Positions 16,464 through 25,472 of a stretch of 37,858 nucleotides of DNA are shown here, piece by piece. The notes under the pieces are model-generated. The model was not told the origin of the DNA, ran no database searches, and saw nothing but the letters and a program-made list of their open reading frames with translations. This DNA comes from DHVE2 group archaeon (GTDB lineage: Archaea > Thermoplasmatota > Thermoplasmata > Thermoplasmatales > Aciduliprofundaceae), in the NCBI GenBank assembly GCA_015523125.1, contig WAKX01000002.1, positions 1 to 37,858 of the forward strand, given 5' to 3'. Position 1 is the stretch's first letter, and every line of letters begins with the position of its first letter. The position numbers and the translations under genes were made by a program.

Positions 16464-16722
16464 ACCCCTTTTCTAAATCTTTCTTGAACTCTTTTTGCAA
16501 CGCTAGCTCCTGTTCCCATTCTTCCAGCGAGTCGAGAGTCTCTTTTAATTCTCTGAGGCAGTCGATACATATCCACTTCTCCCCGATTTTCTTCATTGGC
16601 AGGTTCTTGTATCCGATCCTCCCGCAGAGAAAACAGACGTGCATCTCCGGAATCTTCGCTTCCACATAGAGATCCATCTTCATGCTTTCGACTATGTTTC
16701 TAATCAAATCCTCCTGCTTCAT
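16453..16722 (-). CDS. Small zinc-ribbon protein at the end of a KaiC operon
   Basis: An 89-residue protein. Two CxxC pairs (CFLCG near residue 30 and CIDC near residue 52) form a zinc ribbon in the middle, followed by an acidic helical tail (LEEWEQELALQKEFKKDLEK). Such small ribbons often bind RNA or DNA or hold protein partners together. It is the last gene of a tight minus-strand group (18566 down to 16453) and starts 3 bases after its upstream neighbour, so co-expression with the two ATPases is likely. Its role is unknown. Confidence 0.7.
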   Translation of the reverse strand: MKQEDLIRNIVESMKMDLYVEAKIPEMHVCFLCGRIGYKNLPMKKIGEKWICIDCLRELKETLDSLEEWEQELALQKEFKKDLEKGFNR

Positions 16723-16725
16723 TTT

Positions 16726-17049
16726 TCATCGCCTGTATTTTGAGTTAATTAGCAAATATTTACCCTCTACTTCCACCAGATAAATTCCTTTCTCTCCCGC
16801 CATGGCCTTCATGATATCAATCGCTTTCCTATAATTTTCCTCGGTGTTTTCCATTTTCAAGTCGTACATTATGTCCAGCGGGGAAACACGGGCGACGCCG
16901 CTCATGTTTCCGATGTGCTCTTCCCACTTTATCTTTATTTTCTCCCCTTCCTCCGGTTCCACGATTCTTATTTTCATCTTTTTCTCGTTGAGCTTAGGGG
17001 TGAAGCCGAAGTACATGGCGGCTATTTTCCTTATCTCATTCTCGTCCAT
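16726..17049 (-). CDS. Hypothetical protein in the KaiC operon
   Basis: A 107-residue protein without a recognised family. It is alpha/beta in appearance, with basic strands early (KMKIRIVEPEEGEKIKIKW) and a helix-strand end (GIYLVEVEGKYLLIN). It has no signal peptide or membrane helix. It begins 9 bases after the KaiC-like gene and ends 3 bases before the zinc-ribbon gene, so it belongs to a four-gene operon. A regulatory partner of the ATPases is a guess from position only. Confidence 0.65.
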   Translation of the reverse strand: MDENEIRKIAAMYFGFTPKLNEKKMKIRIVEPEEGEKIKIKWEEHIGNMSGVARVSPLDIMYDLKMENTEENYRKAIDIMKAMAGEKGIYLVEVEGKYLLINSKYRR

Positions 17050-17058
17050 GCTATCGCC

Positions 17059-17742
17059 TCAGAATATTTCGGATTCGGAGAGAACTTCAATTCCCTCGGA
17101 GGATATCTCATACGGTTTCACTTCTCGTGAATGCTTTGTTCTCCTCATCTTCAGTATTTTCAGGGTGAGCATTATCCTGTTGTTCATCTCCCTTGGAGTT
17201 AGGAGAATCACTCCGTCAACCACGTACTCCACTAACCCGTCTCGGCTCACATTGGGGTTCTTGGGATCCACCTCAGCCGTTAAAATCGCAGTTGCCCCGC
17301 TGTCCTTTATGCTCTTGCTCAACGCAAACAGATTTGTTCTCTTGTCCTCCTCGCTCTTGAAGAGCATGGTTATTAAGCTCACCGAATCAATTGCGATTCT
17401 GCTCGCTCCGAATTCTTTAATCACTTGGGGAATTTCCCCCTCCAATCTCTTCACGCTGCTACCTGCATCCTCGGGTTCCAATTTTATTAGAAGAAGGGAA
17501 TCATCCAAGTAATTTTCGAAATCCCAGCCGAACGATTTTGCAGTCTCTATGATGCTGTTTTCATCCTCTTCCAAGCTCAGAAATATGCACTTCTCCCCTT
17601 TTTTAAGCCCTTCCCAGATGTACTGCATGGCGAACGTCGTCTTACCGGTTCCGAAGGAACCAATGACGGCTACGCTGTGCCCCTTGGGGAAACCGCCATC
17701 CATCATCTCGTCCAGACCTTTTATACCCGTTGTTATCCTCAT
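17059..17742 (-). CDS. KaiC-like RecA-fold ATPase
   Basis: A 227-residue single-domain KaiC-type ATPase. It opens ITTGIKGLDEMMDGGFPKGHS, then the intact Walker A GSFGTGKTTF, a Walker B-like stretch SRIAIDSVS, and VDGVILLTP near the end. Proteins of this COG0467 group act in archaeal signalling and regulation. ATG 17742 is preferred over GTG 17751 because GGTGAT sits a few bases before it and overlaps the stop of the upstream gene. It follows a partner whose Walker A is degenerate, as if the two form a pair of active and inactive subunits. Confidence 0.88.
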   Translation of the reverse strand: MRITTGIKGLDEMMDGGFPKGHSVAVIGSFGTGKTTFAMQYIWEGLKKGEKCIFLSLEEDENSIIETAKSFGWDFENYLDDSLLLIKLEPEDAGSSVKRLEGEIPQVIKEFGASRIAIDSVSLITMLFKSEEDKRTNLFALSKSIKDSGATAILTAEVDPKNPNVSRDGLVEYVVDGVILLTPREMNNRIMLTLKILKMRRTKHSREVKPYEISSEGIEVLSESEIF

Positions 17743-17747
17743 TTTTA

Positions 17748-18566
17748 TCACCCTATCTTCTCAGTGTTTACCACGACGAATCCCATTCTCCTGTTGAGCG
17801 TGGTGTTGAACCTCGCAATTCTCTCCTCTTCCAAATGCGCCATTAACCCGGTGAATTTCAGAACGTACATATATCGATATCTTTTTGAGTATTTGTGCGA
17901 CGCATGCCACTGGAAAATCATCACTCCGTCCACGGAATCGAACAAAATATTCTCCTCTCTTTTATCCATTGCCCCCGTGGTCAAAAGGAGATAAATGACC
18001 GTGTTCCATTCCTTCGCTTTGCGCCTCAATCCCCGTATAGTATCGATAAGATCTTTCACATCTATTCGTGGCGATGTGAATAGGTCGGTTAGGGAATCCA
18101 CAATGACGATTCTCTCGTCGGCGTTCTGATCGATGAATTCCACGAAATCTTTTAGAAGGTCCCCTTTCTTCTTCAGGAAATCGCTCACGTTCTTTGTAAC
18201 CCATTTTATGGGCACGATGCTGTTCTTGAAATATTCCACTGAAAAATCCCGAAATGTTAAATTATCCCGGAATGATTTTGCTAAATCAGGGTTGAAGGTG
18301 AGGTCCACCGCATGCATAACCTCCTCCTCGCTTCTCGAGAAGGATATGTACGTGGTCCCCTTCGGTATGTAGATGTCTTCGGAGCTTTCTATCATGAACT
18401 CTTTGAAGCTCTTATCCTTCCTTGCCATGGATAATTTTGCCGCCGAGGTGTATGAGAATTCGCGATTCCCCGCGCCCGGTTCGCCGGCGAGTATTATCAC
18501 AGAGCCAGCGGGCACTCCTCCTCCGACGATGGTATCGAACGCTGCAACAGAAGTGGGAACTCTCAT
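17748..18566 (-). CDS. Degenerate RecA/KaiC-like protein lacking the Walker A lysine
   Basis: A 272-residue protein with the same fold as its downstream neighbour: VAAFDTIVGGGVPAGS, then GEPGAGNREF in place of the Walker A. The invariant Lys before Ser/Thr is Asn, and the following residues are Arg-Glu, so ATP hydrolysis is doubtful. A Walker B-like RIVIVDSLTDL remains near residue 155. Similar degenerate copies are known in haloarchaeal 'HTR-like' proteins linked to signalling. Its TATA-like ATTTAAATT lies about 25 bases upstream of ATG with no Shine-Dalgarno, which fits a leaderless transcript. It is the first gene of the operon. Confidence 0.8.
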   Translation of the reverse strand: MRVPTSVAAFDTIVGGGVPAGSVIILAGEPGAGNREFSYTSAAKLSMARKDKSFKEFMIESSEDIYIPKGTTYISFSRSEEEVMHAVDLTFNPDLAKSFRDNLTFRDFSVEYFKNSIVPIKWVTKNVSDFLKKKGDLLKDFVEFIDQNADERIVIVDSLTDLFTSPRIDVKDLIDTIRGLRRKAKEWNTVIYLLLTTGAMDKREENILFDSVDGVMIFQWHASHKYSKRYRYMYVLKFTGLMAHLEEERIARFNTTLNRRMGFVVVNTEKIG

Positions 18567-18632
18567 CTTTTCGCCTATGGCGATATAGAATTTAAATTAT
18601 TCGGAATTCAAAAAATGGAAAAAATGGGGAAA

Positions 18633-19517
18633 TTATTCTTCTTTTTTCTTTTCTGTGTTCTTCTCTGCTTTGAATAATCTTATGAGCACAGGTACCATCA
18701 TCAGCGCCATCGCTATGGCGAGGCCCCATGCCAGTGTTTGCAGTACCGCAAGGGTCGCTGGATACTGGCTGAATATTGCTGCTACGCCTATCGTTATGAA
18801 CACTATGTATATTACGAACTTCGCGTAAGGTGCTTCTTCTTTGAAGTTCTCGTGCTCCTTTGTTATGTTGTCGATCATGGTTCCGCCGATTATTGCTCCG
18901 GCGCCGATTATGACCGTACCGAGAATTAATGGGTAGACTAAATCGCCCTGAAGCTCCATTATGTTCAATCCCAGCGTGATTACGAATGCCACTAAGCCAA
19001 TTAGAATCAGATTGGAAATAAGCTTTGAGAGATCTTCGTATTTCTTCTCGAACACACCTTTAAGTAGGATTTCTATGTACTTTGCAAGCAGGCCTACTAA
19101 AATTATGCCCACCGTTAACACTATTATGCCGCCAATGAGCTTAGGTAGATACAGGGCAACTTCTTTAAGCACGGTACCAACATCGCCGCTCATTCCCATG
19201 TAGTTCACAGCCACGATGAACGCTATGGACATAACGAACGCCAGTACCAAGCTACCAACTATGGAAGTCAGGTCAACGCTTGATCTCTGCAACGTCTGTC
19301 CCAATTCCGTATTCGCCATCGCGGGATCAACCGTTTTTCTCAGTATGTACACCGTTCCCTTTTTGGCGAGCCAGCCTACCAAATAGCCTATCAATAGAAT
19401 TATCGCAACCACAAGTGCGATTAATGCGCCGTTGATCACTTCTTCTAAAATCTGGTTCCAGTCGATGTTTATCTGTAGTACAAAATTTCCCGGGTTTATG
19501 AGTCCGTTCAACACCAT
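18633..19517 (-). CDS. MscS-type 'conserved TM helix' membrane protein
   Basis: A 294-residue protein of about six membrane helices with repeated segments like LPKLIGGIIVLTVGIILVGLLAKYIEILLKG. This fits the conserved TM-helix repeat seen in small mechanosensitive-channel relatives. The usual MscS beta domain is absent, and the protein ends in a Lys/Glu-rich tail. A strong Shine-Dalgarno GGAGGTGA lies at 19523-19530, and a TATA-like CTTTAAATAT is at 19561-19570. Ion channel activity is a family-level expectation only. Confidence 0.75.
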   Translation of the reverse strand: MVLNGLINPGNFVLQINIDWNQILEEVINGALIALVVAIILLIGYLVGWLAKKGTVYILRKTVDPAMANTELGQTLQRSSVDLTSIVGSLVLAFVMSIAFIVAVNYMGMSGDVGTVLKEVALYLPKLIGGIIVLTVGIILVGLLAKYIEILLKGVFEKKYEDLSKLISNLILIGLVAFVITLGLNIMELQGDLVYPLILGTVIIGAGAIIGGTMIDNITKEHENFKEEAPYAKFVIYIVFITIGVAAIFSQYPATLAVLQTLAWGLAIAMALMMVPVLIRLFKAEKNTEKKKEE

Positions 19518-19560
19518 TTTTTCACCTCCTTTTTTCTTTGCATGTATATACTATAAAACA

Positions 19561-19570
19561 ATATTTAAAG
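19561..19570 (-). promoter_or_regulatory. TATA box for the MscS-like gene
   Basis: Minus-strand CTTTAAATAT lies about 44-53 bases upstream of ATG 19517, preceded by a purine-rich BRE-like GAAAT and followed by an AGGAGGTG ribosome site near the ATG. The arrangement fits an archaeal promoter. Confidence 0.5.
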
Positions 19571-19649
19571 ATTTCTGTACTTAATTATCCATTTTATTTT
19601 TTTGCGAGTTTCCAAAAATATTTTATGAGCAAAACCCTTAACACGGGGT

Positions 19650-21884
19650 GTGAAAACGTTAATTATTGCCGAAAAGCGCAACGCTGCGCAGAGAATATCC
19701 CAAATCCTGTCGGGGGGCAAGGCAAAGTTCGTGAAGGTGGGCCGTGGAGGTTATTTCAAGTTCGAGAAAGGGGGAGATGAGTACTTTGTCGTCCCTTTGA
19801 GGGGGCATATCGTTGAGTTAGATTACGACGAGAAGTTCAAGAGATGGGACATAGATAATTTAATCCAGCTGGTGAACGAGAAACCAAAAAAAATCAATAA
19901 AGAGAGGGGAATAATAAAGATACTCTGGGACATCGCCAAGGATGTGGATGAAATAATTATTGCGACTGACTACGACCGGGAAGGAGAATTAATAGGCGTC
20001 GAAGCTCTTAGTGTAATAGAAAAGAAATACGGGAAGAAGTTCAAGGTGAAGAGGGCAAAGTTCAGCGCTTTAACGAAGGAAGAGGTGGAAAAAGCTTTCA
20101 ACAATTTAGTGGATATCAACTACAATCTCGCCAGCGCCGCGGAGGCGAGGCAGCACATCGACTTGGCGTGGGGAGCATCCCTAACTCGATTCATATCCCT
20201 CGTCTCAGGAAGAAGGGGCCGGGACTTTCTGTCGGTGGGACGCGTGCAGAGCCCCACCCTTGCGCTCATTGTGAACAGGGAGCTGGAGATAGAGAATTTC
20301 GTCCCCAAACCCTATTGGAACATAACCGCGAAGCTGCAGAAGAAGAGAATTTTTACCGCAGAGCATGTGAACAACCCATTCTGGGAAGAGGAAAAGATGA
20401 AGGAAGTTATGGATAAATTGAAGGGGGCGGATGAAGGGGAAATAAGCGATGTGAAAAAAGAGGAGAAGGAGATGTACCCCCTGCCCCCGTTCGACACCAC
20501 CTCGTTTTTGAGCGAGGCCACGAAGATGGGCATATCCGCAGCAAGAGCCATGAAGATTGCCGAGGATCTCTATATGGCAGGTTACATTTCGTATCCAAGG
20601 ACGGATAACACGGTGTACCCCAAGAGCCTGAATATAAAATCCATATTGAACTCCCTTGAAAAGGGGAAATTCGGAGATGAGGTTAAGCGGCTTCGGGGTG
20701 AAATGCGCCGCTACCCTGCGAGGGGGAAGAAGGAGACCAAGGACCATCCTCCGATTGTTCCCGTGAGAAGCGCGAATCTTTCGGGTGATAAGGGGAAAAT
20801 CTACGAGTTAATCGTGAGAAGATTTTTGGCCACCTTAGCCGAGAATGCAATTTACGAAGAGACAAAGGTGGATGTGGATATACGGGGAGAACTTTTCAAA
20901 TCCCGCGGTAAAGTTCTGAAGAGGGAGGGCTGGCTCCATTACTATCCGTATGTGAAGTTCGAAGAGAAGGTTATTCCCGAGCTTAAGAAAGGAGACAGGG
21001 TGAAGGTGAAAGAAATTAAGGAGGAGAAGAAGGAAACGCAGCCGCCAAAGAGGTACTCCCAATCCTCGCTTCTGAGGGAGATGGAGAAATTGAACTTGGG
21101 GACCAAGAGCACGAGGGCTGAAATAATACAGAAGCTCTACGATAGAGGATATGTGAAAGGCAATCCCCTTGTACCGACTCCCGTCGGTAGAGCGTTGGTT
21201 GAGAATCTGATGAAGCACGAAGTGGACGTTGTTCATCCTGATATGACTGCAAAGTTAGAAATCGACATGGATAAGATAGAGAAGGGCGAGAGGAAGATGG
21301 ACGAAGTGATAGAGGAATCTAAAGAGATGCTCGTAGGAATAATAAAAAAATTGAACGAGAGTAAGGATGATTTTGGGGGAAATATGAAGAAGTCCATGAA
21401 TAGCGAGATTGGAGAATGCCCCGATGGGGGAAAATTGATATACTACCATCGTAAAAACGTGGTTGTTTGCAAATCCCCAGATGGGGATAAATTTTATTAT
21501 CTTCCATCCACTGGGAAAGTGGAATTTCTGAAAGAGAAATGCCCGGTTTGTGGTCTCCCCTTAATTAAGGTGATACGCAAGGGTCAGAGCCCGGAGATCA
21601 GGTGTTTGAATCCGAAGTGCGAGTACAACAAAAAGAAGGATGTGGTGGGCAAGTGTCCCAAGTGCGGAGGGGATTTAGTTATTCGACAATCTCGCAACGG
21701 AAAGAGGTTTATTGGCTGTTCCAATTATCCCAAATGCGACGTGACTTATCCTCTTCCGCAGAAGGGGCAGGTAATTCCCACTGGTGAGACATGCTGCAAC
21801 GGTGCGCCAGTGGTTATAATACGGAAAAAAGGACGGAAGGACTGGAAGATTTGCGTGGATATGAACTGCAAGGAAAGTGATTAA
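19650..21884 (+). CDS. topA: DNA topoisomerase I (type IA)
   Basis: A 744-residue type IA topoisomerase that relaxes negative supercoils. The TOPRIM domain has Glu8 in IIAEKRN and the acidic triad in ATDYDREGE near residues 106-113. SVGRVQSP follows at about 196, then the active-site Tyr near residue 315 in GYISYPRTDN. The C-terminal 150 residues hold several four-cysteine zinc ribbons (CPVCG, CLNPKC, CPKCGGDL, GCSNYPKC), an archaeal feature. No helicase domain is present, so this is not reverse gyrase. GTG is the start. A run of seven Ts (21896-21902) about 12 bases after the stop is a likely terminator. Confidence 0.97.
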   Translation: MKTLIIAEKRNAAQRISQILSGGKAKFVKVGRGGYFKFEKGGDEYFVVPLRGHIVELDYDEKFKRWDIDNLIQLVNEKPKKINKERGIIKILWDIAKDVDEIIIATDYDREGELIGVEALSVIEKKYGKKFKVKRAKFSALTKEEVEKAFNNLVDINYNLASAAEARQHIDLAWGASLTRFISLVSGRRGRDFLSVGRVQSPTLALIVNRELEIENFVPKPYWNITAKLQKKRIFTAEHVNNPFWEEEKMKEVMDKLKGADEGEISDVKKEEKEMYPLPPFDTTSFLSEATKMGISAARAMKIAEDLYMAGYISYPRTDNTVYPKSLNIKSILNSLEKGKFGDEVKRLRGEMRRYPARGKKETKDHPPIVPVRSANLSGDKGKIYELIVRRFLATLAENAIYEETKVDVDIRGELFKSRGKVLKREGWLHYYPYVKFEEKVIPELKKGDRVKVKEIKEEKKETQPPKRYSQSSLLREMEKLNLGTKSTRAEIIQKLYDRGYVKGNPLVPTPVGRALVENLMKHEVDVVHPDMTAKLEIDMDKIEKGERKMDEVIEESKEMLVGIIKKLNESKDDFGGNMKKSMNSEIGECPDGGKLIYYHRKNVVVCKSPDGDKFYYLPSTGKVEFLKEKCPVCGLPLIKVIRKGQSPEIRCLNPKCEYNKKKDVVGKCPKCGGDLVIRQSRNGKRFIGCSNYPKCDVTYPLPQKGQVIPTGETCCNGAPVVIIRKKGRKDWKICVDMNCKESD

Positions 21885-21895
21885 AGTTAACTTGA

Positions 21896-21902
21896 TTTTT
21901 TT
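21896..21902 (+). terminator. Poly-T terminator after topA
   Basis: Seven Ts follow the topA stop by about 12 bases, within an AT-rich 129-base gap that holds no gene. Archaeal terminators are often such T-runs without a stem. The assignment is by position and composition only. Confidence 0.4.
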
Positions 21903-22013
21903 CAAATTTATTTTACCAATTCGGTTAGCAGAATTGATTGTGGATTTGAGAAATAATTATTATCAGTAATGCTCAAAAAAATTATTTTATTTTTCTAAAA
22001 TATCCAGGGGGAT

Positions 22014-23882
22014 ATGAACTGGAACGATGTTGTATCTGGATATGTAGAGCAGAAAGACTGGCGGGTCAGAGAGAACAGCAATACCTCGTACTCTTTCTCG
22101 GGGCTGATGCTTCATGCGGCATGAGAAGTAATAAAGGAATACACCCTTAACAGAGTTTATCCCCGAGAAATATCTGAGGCGCACAGGAGGGGGTATTTCC
22201 ACATTCATGATCTCTCTTTCGGGATCATCCCCTATTGTGCAGGGTGGTACTTAAAGGACCTTTTGTTGAGGGGATTCGGCGGAGTACCGGGAAAGATAAA
22301 TGCAAAGCCGGCGAAGCATCTGGACACGGCCGTTGCCCAAATAATAAATTTCCTGGGAACCATGCAGATGGAATTCGCCGGGGCGCAGGCGTTCAGCAGT
22401 TTGGACACGTACCTCGCTCCTTTTGTGAGGGCGGATTCTCTCTCTTACAGGGAAGTGAAGCAGAATATGCAGCGTCTGATTTACGGGTTGAATATTCCTT
22501 CAAGATGGGGCTCTCAAACACCCTTTACCAATTTTACCTTTGACCTTGTTCCCCCGGATGATTTGGGTGAGGAGCACGCCGTAGTTGGAGGAGAAGAATT
22601 GGAAAGCACTTACGGGGAATACCAAGAAGAGATGGACATGATAAATAAAGCGTTCATCGAGGTTATGATGCACGGGGATGCCAATGGGAGAATATTCACG
22701 TTCCCGATTCCCACGTACAATCTTCTTCCCGATTTTGACTGGGGTGGCGAGATAGCCAACAGAATATTCGAGATGACTGCAAAATACGGAATACCCTATT
22801 TCCAGAATTACATAGGCAGTGATTTGGATCCCAGGAGCATACGTGCCATGTGCTGCCGCTTGCAGCTGGACATCAACGAATTGAGGAGCCGTGGGAACGG
22901 ATTGTTCGGCTCTGGAGAATTAACCGGATCAATAGGTGTGGTAACGATTAATCTCAATAGGCTTGGTTATGAGGCGAAGGATGAAGATGAATTCTTCGAA
23001 AAATTGCTGCATTATATGAATTTGGCAAAGGAGAGTTTGGAAATAAAAAGAAGGATCGTGAACGAAAATCTGCGGCGCGGGCTATTGCCTTTCACGAAGG
23101 TTTATTTAGGGCACTTCAACAATCACTTCTCTACAATAGGGCTCATCGGCATGCACGAAGCTCTAATGAATCTTTTCGGTATCGGAATATACGAGGAAGA
23201 GGGGTTGAAATTTGCAGTGAAAACCCTCAAGTACATGAGGGAAGTGCTGAAATTGTATCAGGATGAGACGGGGAATCTTTACAATCTGGAAGCCACGCCC
23301 GCCGAGGGCGCCTCCTATCGTCTGGCTAGACTCGATCGGCAGATGTACGATGATATTTACACATCTGGCGAGGACGAGCCGTATCTGACGAATTCCACAT
23401 GGTTGCCTGCAGAGTACAAGGCGAGCATAATGGAGAGCCTATCTCACCAGGAGGTTTTACAGAGTCTTTACACGGGAGGTACCGTCTTTCATGCGTATTT
23501 GGGTGAGAGGATAAGTGCCGATAGCGCCAAGGCATTCGCAAGGAAGATAGCGAACAACACGAAAATTCCATACTTTACAATAACTCCCACGTTTTCCATA
23601 TGCCCCGAGCACGGATACCTTCCGGGTGAGCAGTGGACTTGCCCTTACTGCGGCAGAAAAACGGAGGTTTATTCGAGGGTTGTTGGATACTTCAGGCCGG
23701 TTGAGTCGTGGAACAACGGAAAGCAGGAGGAGTTTTCTGAGAGGGTCACCTTCAATCTTAACGCCATGGAGCGTGAGAGCAGGTGGAAAAGGTACAGGGA
23801 AATAGTGGAAGATGTGGAAACACCGGAAATCAAAGGATTTTCCGTAGAAAAGAAGGAAAAAATAAAATTGGTTCTGATGTGA
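22014..23882 (+). pseudogene. nrdD: Anaerobic ribonucleoside-triphosphate reductase (class III), interrupted by an in-frame TGA
   Basis: From ATG 22014 the frame encodes a complete 622-residue class III reductase except for TGA at 22122-22124 (codon 37), in LMLHAA-stop-EVIKEYTLNRVYP. Both sides are clearly NrdD: VRENSNTSYSFSG before, and HIHDLSFG, YCAGW and FGGVPGK after. The C-terminus has the zinc-binding cysteines (CPEHG, CPYCG) and the glycyl-radical loop RVVGYFRPV. Relatives have Gly at the stop position, so a GGA-to-TGA change would explain it. Without readthrough the product would have to start within the gene, for example TTG 22263, losing 83 residues. GGGGGAT lies just before ATG 22014. 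nrdG overlaps the end. Confidence 0.85.
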
Positions 23883-24571
23883 TGGATATGCTCATCGCTG
23901 GATTCAAACCTGATTCCATGGTGGATTGGCGAGGGAAGATAGTGGCGACGGTGTTCACCTACGGGTGCAATTTCCGTTGCCCCTTCTGCCACAATTTTTA
24001 TCTGGTTACCGAGAAGATGGGGGAAAGATACGATGAAGAGGAGATTATTGCGAGAGTGGAGGAGTTGGGGGATTGGATTGATGGAGTGTGTATCACGGGT
24101 GGAGAGCCGACGATGCACAAGGATATAGTGGATTTCGTAAAAGAGATAAGAAAAATCAAACCTGTGAAGATAGACACGAACGGTTCCAATCCGGATACCC
24201 TCAGAGAATTACTGCGATTTGCGGATTACGTGGCGATGGACATCAAAGCGCCCAAAGGCAGATACGAAGAACTCGCGGGGGTGCCCGTGAATATAGAAAA
24301 AATAGAAAGGAGTGTGCAGTTGATAAAAAAATACGCTCGAGATTACGAATTCAGAACCACATTTGTGCCCGTGCTAAAAAAAGAGGATATAGTTGATATT
24401 GCGTCCTGGTTGGTCCCTTCAAAAAGGTACGTTATCCAGCAGTTCTCCACCGGAGGAGGAACTTTAGATCCTAGTTACTCCCAATTGAAACCTTTGGATC
24501 CCATCGTATTGAGATCCGCCTGCGAAGAGATACGGGGAAATTTTGAGGAATGCATCGTAGCCAACGTTTAG
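23882..24571 (+). CDS. nrdG: Anaerobic ribonucleotide reductase activating protein (radical SAM)
   Basis: A 229-residue radical SAM enzyme that puts the glycyl radical into NrdD. The cluster motif CNFRCPFC (Cx3Cx2C) lies near residues 28-35, followed by the GGEPT SAM-binding motif and KIDTNGSNP. The ATG at 23882 overlaps the nrdD stop (TGATG), so translation is coupled; upstream frame extension to 23783 lies inside nrdD and is rejected. The length and domain are normal and no defects are visible. It remains intact although nrdD has a stop codon. Confidence 0.92.
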   Translation: MDMLIAGFKPDSMVDWRGKIVATVFTYGCNFRCPFCHNFYLVTEKMGERYDEEEIIARVEELGDWIDGVCITGGEPTMHKDIVDFVKEIRKIKPVKIDTNGSNPDTLRELLRFADYVAMDIKAPKGRYEELAGVPVNIEKIERSVQLIKKYARDYEFRTTFVPVLKKEDIVDIASWLVPSKRYVIQQFSTGGGTLDPSYSQLKPLDPIVLRSACEEIRGNFEECIVANV

Positions 24572-24611
24572 TGTGCGAAAGTATTTTACTTCTTAACTCT
24601 TTTATCATTTC

Positions 24612-25472
24612 ATGGTTAGGGAAGAGACCGTAGCGCAGCTCAATATGTTCATGATTTTCATCGTTGCCAATTTACTTGCCCTCGTGCTTATGCCCGCGTA
24701 CATGATTTATCAGGGTTCAATGGGCAACGAAGAGAATAATCCGTGGGTTGCGGTCTTCTATGTTCTCTATATAATAGGGGTTACTGCTGTGATACTCTAC
24801 ATTGCGAAGAAGAAAAAGACGGGAGTTTTGAAGGCCATATTCTACTTTGCCGTTGCTTGGAGCATGTGGTTCGCATTATTTCCCATATTTTACTATTTTT
24901 CTGTTCCCGCTTCGGACCTTATTTCATTAACCCTCTCTATTGTGATGACTATCTTGCTCATCAAATATCCAGAGTGGTACATGATGAACCTCACCGGAAT
25001 TTTAATGGCGGTCGGTATTGCTTTGATATTCGGGATATCATTCGGAATGATTCCCGTGGTTGTTTTTCTGGCCATTCTTGCAATTTACGACGCCGTTTCA
25101 GTTTACAAAACGAAGCACATGGTTTCCCTTGCGGATAACGTGATAGAGCACAATCTCCCCGCGCTGTTCATCTTGCCCGCAAAATCCGATTTCTCCTACA
25201 AACATGCGAAATCTCCTGTGAAGAAGAAAACCAAGAAAAAGGAGAGGGATGCGTATTACATGGGTTTTGGAGATGTGATGATCCCCGGGATAATGGTGGT
25301 TAGCGCCGCGCGTAATTACGGGTTGGTTGCAGGGGTATTCACTTTGATTGGGGCAGTTCTTGCCATGATTCTTCTAACGGCAATGGTGAACAGCGGTAAG
25401 CCCCAGCCCGGGCTGCCGTACCTCAACGGCGGAGCCCTCGCTGGATTCATCATCTATCTATTTTTATTTTGA
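24612..25472 (+). CDS. Presenilin/signal-peptide-peptidase-like intramembrane aspartyl protease
   Basis: A 286-residue protein with about nine membrane helices. The A22 catalytic set is visible: AIYDAVSVY with Asp near residue 160, MGFGDVMIPG with Asp near residue 221 (the GxGD motif) and PGLPYLNGG near residue 266 (the PAL motif). A basic, soluble loop (KKKTKKKERD) lies before the second Asp. Archaeal homologues cleave single-pass helices inside the membrane. It follows nrdG by 40 bases on the same strand and ends in a 9-base overlap with the convergent gene. Confidence 0.9.
   Translation: MVREETVAQLNMFMIFIVANLLALVLMPAYMIYQGSMGNEENNPWVAVFYVLYIIGVTAVILYIAKKKKTGVLKAIFYFAVAWSMWFALFPIFYYFSVPASDLISLTLSIVMTILLIKYPEWYMMNLTGILMAVGIALIFGISFGMIPVVVFLAILAIYDAVSVYKTKHMVSLADNVIEHNLPALFILPAKSDFSYKHAKSPVKKKTKKKERDAYYMGFGDVMIPGIMVVSAARNYGLVAGVFTLIGAVLAMILLTAMVNSGKPQPGLPYLNGGALAGFIIYLFLF

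Noticed and set aside
20205-20747. 180-codon ORF antisense to topA
   Set aside because: Topoisomerase motifs are clear on the other strand; the antisense frame is a codon-use shadow.
22122-22124. TGA in nrdD as selenocysteine
   Set aside because: No known NrdD uses selenocysteine at this site (Gly in relatives), and no SECIS-like structure is evident; kept only as an outside possibility.
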